Below are positions 6,438 to 13,469 of a stretch of DNA of 14,214 nt, one piece after another; within the stretch, counting starts at the first letter, position 1, and every line of letters starts with the position of its first letter. A program made the position numbers and the translations under genes. The notes below the pieces were generated by a model. That model searched no databases. It saw nothing but the letters and a program-made list of their open reading frames with translations, and was not told the origin of the DNA. This DNA is from UBA4416 sp046594225 (lineage in GTDB: Bacteria; Bacteroidota; Bacteroidia; B-17B0; Aurantibacillaceae), in assembly GCA_046594225.1 (NCBI GenBank), contig JBKJPW010000202.1:1-14214 (forward strand), read 5' to 3'.

Positions 6438-6881
6438 TTAATCATCCGTTGGATCTGGTGCTTTTTTAGCGGCAGCTTTTTTAGCTTTAATTTTTTTTGG
6501 CCAAAGAACATTAATTAATTCGTTATGAACCGATATCATAGATGTACTTACTCCATTAATGATACTTACCTCTTTATTTGAATTATTTTTCCAGGTGCGA
6601 GTTACTTCTTCCTCAGAGTTATCTTCTTTAATAATATAACACTTTACTAATTTTTTGTTACGTACTTCTGCTTTTCCGCTCCAGCAATTTGCTTTAGCAC
6701 CAATACGAGAAGTAATAATAACATCTGTGTAAACACCATCTTCTACTTCTTCGGCACCACGCTCGTCAAATTTTTGAGACCATTTATTATAACAAGTCAA
6801 CTCTCTTGGCTCTTCAGTTTGAGCTATAATTTGATGAGTAGTTAATAATACAGCAAATGCAAAAAGTACTTTTTTAATCAT
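6438..6881 (-). CDS. Small exported protein of unknown function
   Basis: 147 residues. A signal peptide is clear: MIKK, a hydrophobic stretch from 5 to 19, and a likely cut after IIAQ (18-21). The mature part has three cysteines (C30, C66, C81), short beta-like runs (YTDVIITSRI 51-60, LVKCYIIKED 78-87) and a TWKNNSNKEVSIINGVST stretch (97-114). It ends in a lysine/alanine-rich tail (KKIKAKKAAAKKAP, 129-142) followed by PDPTDD. The tail is low-complexity and may bind anionic polymers such as cell-wall or capsule components, but that is a guess. I do not recognise a family. It has a promoter candidate of its own and shares the convergent terminator. Confidence 0.8.
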   Translation of the reverse strand: MIKKVLFAFAVLLTTHQIIAQTEEPRELTCYNKWSQKFDERGAEEVEDGVYTDVIITSRIGAKANCWSGKAEVRNKKLVKCYIIKEDNSEEEVTRTWKNNSNKEVSIINGVSTSMISVHNELINVLWPKKIKAKKAAAKKAPDPTDD

Positions 6882-6901
6882 AGTTGTAATTTTAAGAATT
6901 A

Positions 6902-6932
6902 TAAATATATCAATTTCTTGTATTTAAAACAA
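6902..6932 (-). promoter_or_regulatory. Candidate promoter of the small exported protein gene
   Basis: On the minus strand TTG (6932-6930) is followed after 20 bases by TATATTTA (6909-6902). This is one base off the Bacteroidota -7 consensus TAnnTTTG at a normal spacing, and lies about 20 bp upstream of the ATG at 6881. Confidence 0.4.
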
Positions 6933-6936
6933 TCTC

Positions 6937-6970
6937 ATCTGAGTTTTTTATGGTTAATCTGAGTTTTTTA
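6937..6970. repeat. Two-copy 14-bp direct repeat across the GT-C stop codon
   Basis: ATCTGAGTTTTTTA occurs at 6937-6950 and again at 6957-6970, a 20-bp period. The second copy encodes the last residues of the GT-C protein and the first lies just past its stop. This looks like a small tandem duplication. Confidence 0.7.
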
Positions 6971-8429
6971 GTAAAACCGCCTCAGATTGTTCGTTTAAAT
7001 AAAGGATAGGTTTGTTGGCAATAGCGGCATATTCTTTATCATTTTTAAAAATACACCAGTAGTCATCATACTTACTCACACCCTTTCTATTAGTAGGATT
7101 AAGCCAGTTTAATTGCCAGGTATAACGATAAAAATTAGTACTAGGTTCTAATAGCCAGTTTATACCTAAACGTATTTGTTTGTGTGGATTTTTTTGATGC
7201 TCTGCAACTAATTGTTGCATGATCAATTTAGTGTCTTTATCCCATTTCCAATCTTTATAAGATGTTAAGCTGTGATTTTCATACAAGTTAACCGACAATA
7301 AAATGGCACACATAAAACTTATTGAAAGAGTTACTTTTTTATAAGAACAGTGATAGAAATAGCTAATTAAAAAAATAAAATTCAAGATAAATAATGGGAA
7401 CAAAAACAATGCAAAACGATGTGTGTTAAAATCATTATTTAAAACAAAGTGTTGGATATTAGTAACACATACAATACACCATAACACTAAGTTTACAAAC
7501 ACAAATGCGCCAAGGTTTTTTAAAAATTTAATATCTTTTTGTTTAATGTGTTTAATAATTATAATGAAAGCGCTTACAGAAACCACTAAAGCAAACGCTT
7601 TCAAAATCATCATATACGAATCAATTTCTGCTTCATAAAACACATCGTAAATAACTGAACTAACAGTATCTTCTAAAAAGCCTTTTTTCCCACCAAAATC
7701 TAATAAACTCATTTTCGAAATTCTTCGTAAAGGCTCATACAAAACCATGCCTGATATAACAACGGATATGATGTTGATTTTATTAAGTTTATAAAAATGA
7801 TAGCTCGTTTCAGAATTTGATGCACTGTACTTTAGAGCAATAAATGATATAATATTGTAAACGATTAAAGCAGATGCATAATAATTCAACATCGAAAAAT
7901 TACTCATCACAGATAAAAATGCGCCAACATTAAATAGTATGAGATGTTTATTTTTTTGTGAAGTAAGATACGCACTGACATAATAAATGCTCATTGTCAT
8001 AAATGCAATGGATAAGCCATAACCTCTGGCTAAGGTAAAAAAATCTAATAAATAAGGATTTAGCGTCATTAATAAATAAAACGGCAAAATAAATTTAGGG
8101 CAGTATTTATAAAAAAGTAAAATGATATAAGTACTATATAATATAAACGCTAAAACAGAACCTAAGCGTAATGCTAATTCCGAACTTCCAAAAAAAGCTT
8201 CGCTATATTTTACACATAAACTATTTAATATATGATTATTAAGATAGGGTGTTTTGTACGAAATAATATCCATAAAACATTGATGAACATAATGTGTATA
8301 GGTATAACTTTCGTCGTGCGTAAAAGAAGTGTGCGATGCTTTATAGATAATGCCTAAAAGTAAGCTTAAAGCAAAACACACAACTAAAATTAGTTGCCAT
8401 GATATTTTTTTATTGGGTTGTTGAAGCAC
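6954..8429 (-). CDS. GT-C superfamily integral membrane glycosyltransferase (ArnT/PMT-like)
   Basis: 491 residues with about ten hydrophobic spans in the first 385 residues and a soluble C-terminal part. After the first span (11-29) comes THDESYTY (37-44), whose D39-E40 pair in the first extracytoplasmic loop matches the catalytic acidic motif of GT-C enzymes. NNHILNSL (64-71), SSELALRLGS (82-91) and LARGYGLSIAF (133-143) are typical of the Bacteroidota members. GT-C enzymes move a sugar from a polyprenyl-phosphate donor onto lipid, protein or glycan at the outer face of the inner membrane; donor and acceptor here are unknown. The start is GTG at 8429: no ATG occurs in frame before M53, and starting there would remove the catalytic loop. 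The spacing of 72 bp to the exported-protein gene allows, but does not prove, co-transcription. Confidence 0.8.
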   Translation of the reverse strand: MLQQPNKKISWQLILVVCFALSLLLGIIYKASHTSFTHDESYTYTHYVHQCFMDIISYKTPYLNNHILNSLCVKYSEAFFGSSELALRLGSVLAFILYSTYIILLFYKYCPKFILPFYLLMTLNPYLLDFFTLARGYGLSIAFMTMSIYYVSAYLTSQKNKHLILFNVGAFLSVMSNFSMLNYYASALIVYNIISFIALKYSASNSETSYHFYKLNKINIISVVISGMVLYEPLRRISKMSLLDFGGKKGFLEDTVSSVIYDVFYEAEIDSYMMILKAFALVVSVSAFIIIIKHIKQKDIKFLKNLGAFVFVNLVLWCIVCVTNIQHFVLNNDFNTHRFALFLFPLFILNFIFLISYFYHCSYKKVTLSISFMCAILLSVNLYENHSLTSYKDWKWDKDTKLIMQQLVAEHQKNPHKQIRLGINWLLEPSTNFYRYTWQLNWLNPTNRKGVSKYDDYWCIFKNDKEYAAIANKPILYLNEQSEAVLLKNSD

Positions 8430-8599
8430 AAAAAACAGTTATGAAGCCAAATATATTAAATCTAATTAATAATTCGATATAGCTTTTATGAATTTTGTCT
8501 CCTCTAAGGCTTGATAATACAGTAATTTTGAAAGATGCTACAATTTATAGCAAAACTATGCTTGCTTTTGTTGTTATTTTGCAAAAATTATTTTGTTGT

Positions 8600-10138
8600 A
8601 TGCTAGTTAAAACGTTTGGAAGTGCTGTGCACGGTATTAGTGCCACCACTGTTACAGTAGAGGTCAATATTTCTCAAGGAGTCAATTTTTTTATGGTGGG
8701 CTTGCCCGACAATGCCGTAAAAGAAAGTCATCATCGCATTCATGCCGCTTTAAATAATAATAATTTAAAAATACCGGGTAAACAAATCACTATTAATTTG
8801 GCACCGGCAGACATTCGGAAAGAAGGTTCTGCTTATGACTTAACTATTGCTGTTGGAATTTTAGCAGCTTCAGAACAAATAAAATCAGAGGACGTGTCTA
8901 ATTATATCATCATGGGGGAGTTATCGCTTGATGGCGAATTACGCCCCATTAAAGGAACGTTACCAATTGCCATTAAAGCTAAACAAGAAGGGTTTAAAGG
9001 ATTAATTTTGCCCGAAGAGAATGCTAAAGAAGCTGCTGTAGTAGATGGAATGGATGTTTATGGCGTATCTAACATTAAACAAGTCATAGATTTTTTTAAT
9101 AAAATTGGTACGTTAGAAAAAACATGCATAGATATTGAACAAGAATTTTTAACTCGTTTAGATGATTTTGAGTTTGATTTTAGTGATGTAAAGGGTCAAG
9201 AAAATATTAAGAGAGCATTAGAAATTGCAGCTTCTGGCGGACATAATGTTATTTTAATTGGACCTCCAGGTGCAGGAAAAACAATGTTAAGTAAACGTAT
9301 GCCTTCTATTTTGCCACCTTTAACATTAGACGAAGCTTTAGAAACTACCAAGATTCATAGTGTAGCCGGAAAAACAACTAAAACCATGGGTTTAGTTACT
9401 AAACGCCCGTTTCGCAGTCCACACCATACGATTTCAGATGTTGCACTTGTTGGCGGCGGAATGAATGCGCAACCAGGAGAAATTTCGTTAGCTCATAATG
9501 GTGTTTTGTTTTTAGATGAATTACCTGAATTTAAGCGAACGGTTTTAGAAGTAATGCGCCAACCTTTGGAAGATAGAATTGTAACAATATCTCGTGCACG
9601 TTTTAGCGTAGAGTATCCTGCCAGCTTTATGTTAATGGCGAGTATGAACCCTTGTCCGTGTGGTTATTATAATCATCCCGAAAAAGATTGCGTATGTGCG
9701 CCAGGAGTTGTACAAAAATATTTGAATAAAATTTCAGGGCCATTGTTAGATAGAATTGATTTGCATGTAGAAGTCACACCTGTTCCTTTTAGCGAGTTGA
9801 GTAAATCTCAAAGTGCTGAAACGAGTAAAGATATTAGAGAGCGAGTGATTAAAGCGCGCCAAATACAAACGGAACGTTATAAAACATCCGATGGTATTTA
9901 TTGCAATGCACAAATGCGAACTAAAGATTTAAGAACCTATTGCCACTTAGATGAAGCTGGCAATACCTTATTAAAAACAGCCATGGAGCGTTTAGGACTA
10001 TCGGCTCGGGCTTACGATAGAATTTTAAAAGTGGCAAGAACCATTGCAGATTTAGATAGTTCTATAAAAATTCAAACCAACCATATAGCAGAAGCTATTC
10101 AGTACAGGAGTTTAGATAGAGATGGTTGGGCAGGGTAA
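8600..10138 (+). CDS. YifB/ComM family Mg-chelatase-like AAA+ ATPase
   Basis: 512 residues, close to the usual length of about 506. I start at ATG 8600 because MLVKTFGSAVHGISATTVTV is the normal family N-terminus; the open frame upstream of it has no family similarity. The N-terminal ChlI/Lon-S5-like domain spans about 1-165 (GLPDNAVKESHHRIHAAL, 34-51). Next comes the AAA+ module: Walker A GPPGAGKT (221-228), GHNVILI before it, FRSPHHTISD (271-280), Walker B GVLFLDELPEF (301-311), and a Cys cluster C352/C354/C364/C366. The arginine-finger region is LLDRIDLHV (382-390). The C-terminal Mg-chelatase domain holds LGLSARAYDRILKVARTIADL (465-485 region). ComM homologues are hexameric branch-migration helicases that extend heteroduplex DNA during natural transformation; the same role is likely here. 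Confidence 0.96.
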   Translation: MLVKTFGSAVHGISATTVTVEVNISQGVNFFMVGLPDNAVKESHHRIHAALNNNNLKIPGKQITINLAPADIRKEGSAYDLTIAVGILAASEQIKSEDVSNYIIMGELSLDGELRPIKGTLPIAIKAKQEGFKGLILPEENAKEAAVVDGMDVYGVSNIKQVIDFFNKIGTLEKTCIDIEQEFLTRLDDFEFDFSDVKGQENIKRALEIAASGGHNVILIGPPGAGKTMLSKRMPSILPPLTLDEALETTKIHSVAGKTTKTMGLVTKRPFRSPHHTISDVALVGGGMNAQPGEISLAHNGVLFLDELPEFKRTVLEVMRQPLEDRIVTISRARFSVEYPASFMLMASMNPCPCGYYNHPEKDCVCAPGVVQKYLNKISGPLLDRIDLHVEVTPVPFSELSKSQSAETSKDIRERVIKARQIQTERYKTSDGIYCNAQMRTKDLRTYCHLDEAGNTLLKTAMERLGLSARAYDRILKVARTIADLDSSIKIQTNHIAEAIQYRSLDRDGWAG

Positions 10139-10232
10139 TAGATTTAGTACTTCATAGTTTAGATAATGCCTTATAATTATTAGTCTAATACAAATATTTT
10201 GCTATCTTTAATAAAAAATTAAAACAAAAACT

Positions 10233-12050
10233 ATGAAAAAACTTTACATGTTATTTTGCCTTTTTGGCTTAGGTACAATTAATTTAATGGCTCAAACAAG
10301 CGGCGGTCCGGATGCTTACGGATACGTTTGGCGAAATAATTTAGATGCGCAAGGCCCAACCTATAATTGGATTGTGATTGATACCATGGCGTCAGCACAA
10401 CAAATCAATGGCTTGGCCGACGATAATAATACTGGTTCTTTTGCCATTGGATTTCCTTTTCATTATTACTGGTATAACGTCACCCAGTTTTGGGTAGGAT
10501 CAAACGGATACATGGGATTTACAAACGGACAATTATCATCGCCTTTTGCAGCAATACCTGGCACGGCAAATCCGCAAAATTTTTTAGCAGCATTTGCTTC
10601 CGATTTATTGTTTGACCCTTTAAACTCTGCAAAAGCTTGGAGATGGACAAATCCTACAAATGACACTTTAATTGTAACTTGGAAAGATGTTCCTTTTTAT
10701 GATGCATCAAATGCTGCTGGTACAGGATTAAATACATTTCAAGTTATTTTAAGTGCTGTAGATAGTTCTATAACTTATCAATATTTAGTGCAAAGCCAAA
10801 GCACACCAACTGTTAATGCCTCAATTGGAATTGAAAACAATTCAGGTTTAGTTGGACTTCAGCATTCTTTTAATACATACCCTACACCGGGTTTAGCAGT
10901 TAAATTTTATTATCCAGCTAATACAACATTTGCTGTATCTGATGCAAGTACGATTTCTAACTCCAATACAGAAACTGCTGGAGTACATATTAGTAAATCT
11001 GGAAGCGTATTTCCATTATCTACAACCATTAAAAATACAGGGAATCAACCATTGAATCCATTTAACGTATTTGGAAGAGTTGTTAATGCCTCAAATTTAA
11101 CTCAGGTTCAAAATACAGTATTAAGCAGCTCACTTGCAGCTGGCCAATCACAAACCATTAATATGACAAATTCTTTTAATCCGGTTAATGCTGGAATTTT
11201 CAGATTTATCAATGATACTCAGTTAAGTGGAGATGCTACACCAAGTAACAATCAAAAAGTTCAAGAAGTTGTGGTGGTTGATACAACAGTGGCTTCAATT
11301 TTAATGTCTTTTGATAATGGTTTATCTAATGGCGTTGCGCATAGTTGGTCTGGTGGAGTTGGTGGAGTTGGAGTACATTACACACCTCCATTTTATCCTT
11401 GTCAAATTACAGATGTGTTAGCTTATATTACAGCTAATCCTAGTGGTGTCGGTTATTCAATGGTTGTAAAAGATGATGCTGGGCCAAACAACCAACCTGG
11501 CGCCGTATTAGATTCTGTTGGAATACTTCCTGGATCAGTTAGTCCCGCAACATGGAATACAACTACATTAGCAACACCATTAACTATTAACTCGGGAGGT
11601 GTTTATATCATGTGGCTTATGGATGGTATTGGTATTACTTTAGGCACAAATACAACAACACCTTATTCAAATCAAAATGTTGAGTATGTAAATGGCGTAA
11701 CAGGCGCATACAGAGGGAATGAAAATACGGATTTGATGATTAACATGAGGATAAAAAAATTAAGCACAGTTGGTATTAACGAAAAAGAAATATCAGATTA
11801 TTTTGCAAATTTTTATCCAAACCCATCTTCAGATATGGCAAGTCTTAACTTTAATTTACCGGCTGAGTCTAAAACTATTAAATATGAAATTTTAGATTTG
11901 CAAGGAAAGTCAATTAGTGTTAATTCGTCTATTCATTATAATCCTGGTCGCATTACCATGGATGTTTCTAATCTTAAATCTGGGATTTATATTTGTAAAA
12001 TTATGATTGAAGGAAATACAGTAGTTAAAAAACTAGTAGTTAATCACTAA
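10233..12050 (+). CDS. Secreted T9SS cargo protein with type A C-terminal sorting domain
   Basis: 605 residues. The signal peptide is MKKLYMLFCLFGLGTINLMA, cut near AQ (20-21). Residues about 25-228 form an Asn/Gly/aromatic-rich region with IGFPFHYYWYNV (72-83), FWVGSNGYMGF (86-96) and DTLIVTWKDV (144-153). This recalls the nidogen-like, beta-rich extracellular module often seen in Bacteroidota surface proteins. Residues 245-350 look like an Ig/CARDB-like domain (LSTTIKNTGNQPLNPF, 262-277, ending in VQEVVVVD). Another beta-rich domain follows (351-510). The C-terminus (525-605), with FYPNPSSD (527-534), YEILDLQGK (551-559) and LKSGIYICKIMIEG (581-594), is a type A sorting domain recognised by the Por machinery. 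It is removed or replaced by an anchor at the cell surface. The function of the mature part is unknown, and no catalytic motif is visible. Confidence 0.9.
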   Translation: MKKLYMLFCLFGLGTINLMAQTSGGPDAYGYVWRNNLDAQGPTYNWIVIDTMASAQQINGLADDNNTGSFAIGFPFHYYWYNVTQFWVGSNGYMGFTNGQLSSPFAAIPGTANPQNFLAAFASDLLFDPLNSAKAWRWTNPTNDTLIVTWKDVPFYDASNAAGTGLNTFQVILSAVDSSITYQYLVQSQSTPTVNASIGIENNSGLVGLQHSFNTYPTPGLAVKFYYPANTTFAVSDASTISNSNTETAGVHISKSGSVFPLSTTIKNTGNQPLNPFNVFGRVVNASNLTQVQNTVLSSSLAAGQSQTINMTNSFNPVNAGIFRFINDTQLSGDATPSNNQKVQEVVVVDTTVASILMSFDNGLSNGVAHSWSGGVGGVGVHYTPPFYPCQITDVLAYITANPSGVGYSMVVKDDAGPNNQPGAVLDSVGILPGSVSPATWNTTTLATPLTINSGGVYIMWLMDGIGITLGTNTTTPYSNQNVEYVNGVTGAYRGNENTDLMINMRIKKLSTVGINEKEISDYFANFYPNPSSDMASLNFNLPAESKTIKYEILDLQGKSISVNSSIHYNPGRITMDVSNLKSGIYICKIMIEGNTVVKKLVVNH

Positions 12051-12072
12051 ACGCAGCTTTACTTAAAAGTTT

Positions 12073-12107
12073 AAAAACACCTGTCAGTCGGCAGGTGTTT
12101 TTTTTGT
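12073..12107 (+). terminator. Rho-independent terminator after the T9SS cargo gene
   Basis: AAAAACACCTG (12073-12083) pairs with CAGGTGTTTTT (12092-12102), and the stem can be extended inward by TC/GG to a short AGTC loop. A T-run follows. It begins 23 bp after the stop, so this gene is probably a single-gene transcript. Confidence 0.92.
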
Positions 12108-12177
12108 TAAAACAGCAACTGTTCAATTCTTACGATTCATTGTTAATTTAAAATTAAACTCTTAAACAAAATTACTT

Positions 12178-12185
12178 TAGCTTTG
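12178..12185 (+). promoter_or_regulatory. Candidate -7 box upstream of the MerR/B12 regulator gene
   Basis: TAGCTTTG is a full TAnnTTTG match 14 bp before the ATG at 12200. No convincing TTG is seen at -33. If correct, the 5' leader is very short. The regulator could bind here to control itself, as CarH-type proteins often do, but no clear operator repeat is visible. Confidence 0.4.
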
Positions 12186-12199
12186 TTATTGTATTTATT

Positions 12200-13120
12200 A
12201 TGTCAACTCAATACGCTATAAAAGATTTAGAAAGGCTTTCGGGTATTAAAGCACATACTTTGCGTATTTGGGAACAGCGCTATGGCATTTTAAAGCCTGA
12301 ACGCACAGATACGAATATTCGTTATTATACCTCTGAAGATTTAAAACGTATTTTAAATATTTCATTATTAAATAATAATGGCTTTAAAATTTCTAAAATT
12401 GCGAAATTACAAGATTCAGATATTATAAAACATGCGCAATCCATCTTAAATAACTACGCAAAAGAGAGCGATCAAATTGATAACTTGGTATTGTGTATGA
12501 TGGAAATGAACGAAGCAAAATTCGAAAAAATTATTTCAAATTGTATCATTCATTTTGGCTTTGAGAGTACTATAGAAAAAGTAGTTTTCCCTTTCATGCG
12601 CCAAATTGGTAATATGTGGCAAGTAGGAATGATTAATCCTGCTCAGGAACATTTTATTTCTCATTTAGTTCGTCAAAAAATAATTGTTGGCATTGATGGA
12701 TTATTTCCAGAGCCACTTGCCAATCCAAAAACTTTTTTATTATACCTTCCCTCTAACGAGTTACACGAATTAGGGCTTTTGTATTGTAATTTTTTGGTGA
12801 AAGCAAAAGGGCACAGATGTTTATATTTAGGACAATCAGTTCCGTTTAATGATTTATTATCGGTAACAGATGTGGTTCCAGCGGATATTATTGTAACAGT
12901 GTTTACGCATAACCCAGAAGGTGTTTCGGTTCAAGATTACCTTAATAATTTATCAAGTTCCTTTCCAAACTCCAAAATTATGGTATCAGGACGAGTGTTT
13001 TTTGACGAAAAAGAACCAGTTGAACTCCCAAAAAACGTTATTTTGTTCGAATCTCACGAACAATTTAAAAATGTCCTACATAGTGTTAACTTTGCATTTA
13101 ATGCATACAAACCTAATTAA
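12200..13120 (+). CDS. MerR-family transcriptional regulator with cobalamin-binding domain (CarH/LitR-like)
   Basis: 306 residues. The N-terminal MerR winged helix is at 1-72 (AIKDLERLSGIKAHTLRIWE, then QRYGILKPERT and NIRYYTSEDL). A helical B12-binding cap follows (about 90-170) with the signature W140-x9-E150-H151. The Rossmann-type B12-binding domain (175-300) keeps E187-x-H189-xx-G192 in NELHELG, with the cobalt-ligating His, then LGQSVP (210-215) and MVSGR (261-265). In CarH these residues hold 5'-deoxyadenosylcobalamin: the dark tetramer binds DNA and light cleaves the Co-C bond to release it. I therefore expect a light- or B12-responsive repressor or activator. Homologues in this phylum usually sit beside carotenoid or photolyase genes, and none is in this window. 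Its end overlaps the next gene by 20 bp. Confidence 0.93.
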   Translation: MSTQYAIKDLERLSGIKAHTLRIWEQRYGILKPERTDTNIRYYTSEDLKRILNISLLNNNGFKISKIAKLQDSDIIKHAQSILNNYAKESDQIDNLVLCMMEMNEAKFEKIISNCIIHFGFESTIEKVVFPFMRQIGNMWQVGMINPAQEHFISHLVRQKIIVGIDGLFPEPLANPKTFLLYLPSNELHELGLLYCNFLVKAKGHRCLYLGQSVPFNDLLSVTDVVPADIIVTVFTHNPEGVSVQDYLNNLSSSFPNSKIMVSGRVFFDEKEPVELPKNVILFESHEQFKNVLHSVNFAFNAYKPN

Positions 13121-13460
13121 ACTATTTATTGTTTCAATTTTGTTTTTTTCTTCATGTAAACCTACATCCGAAGAAGACGAAGTTGTTCCACCCGCTATAC
13201 TAAGCGAAGAAAAAATCGTAAAAGTATTAACCGATGCTTATTTGGCAGAAGGCGCTTCTGGTATTAATATAAAAAATGTGTCGGGCGAAAAATTTGATTC
13301 AGCTTATGTGTTTAATCCTTTAAAAGACAATAACATTGATAAAGCGCAGTTTGATTCTTCAATGGCTTATTACACAAAACATCCAAAGAAGTTGAAAATT
13401 ATTTATGATAAAATTTTAGATAAACTAAGTATTATTCAAGCAAACGGAAGAATAGAGTAA
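13101..13460 (+). CDS. DUF4296-type lipoprotein
   Basis: 119 residues. I start at ATG 13101, which gives a standard lipoprotein signal peptide: MHTNLIK, a hydrophobic run (8-16) and the lipobox FSSC with C19. The phenylalanine at -3 is tolerated but not canonical. After the Cys comes KPTSEEDE, an acidic stretch like the lipoprotein export signal of Bacteroidota, so surface exposure is possible. The body matches the DUF4296 pattern: EEKIVKVLTDAYLAEGAS (37-54), DKAQFDSSMAYYTKHPKKL (80-98), then IYDKILDKLS (101-110). The function of the family is unknown. The start lies inside the end of the regulator gene in another frame, suggesting translational coupling, and the amidohydrolase follows after 9 bp. 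The frame is open upstream of 13101, but only as an overlap with the regulator. Confidence 0.88.
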   Translation: MHTNLIKLFIVSILFFSSCKPTSEEDEVVPPAILSEEKIVKVLTDAYLAEGASGINIKNVSGEKFDSAYVFNPLKDNNIDKAQFDSSMAYYTKHPKKLKIIYDKILDKLSIIQANGRIE

Positions 13461-13469
13461 AATTTACTA

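Noticed and set aside
7423..7638. 71-codon plus-strand open frame
   Set aside because: Antisense to the GT-C membrane protein; no independent evidence.
8523..8530. TAATTTTG as a promoter -7 box for the YifB-like gene
   Set aside because: It matches TAnnTTTG, but no TTG is found at an acceptable spacing (nearest gaps 9 and 25 bp), and in this AT-rich DNA the match alone is weak.
8495..8599. Upstream extension of the YifB-like gene by 35 codons
   Set aside because: The family N-terminus begins at MLVKTFGSAVHG (8600). The upstream residues do not resemble it, and the stretch more likely holds promoter sequence.
10466..10666. 66-codon minus-strand open frame
   Set aside because: Antisense to the T9SS cargo gene; no independent evidence.
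12921..13100. Upstream extension of the DUF4296 lipoprotein
   Set aside because: It would bury the signal peptide and lipobox about 79 residues inside the protein and overlap the regulator by 200 bp.
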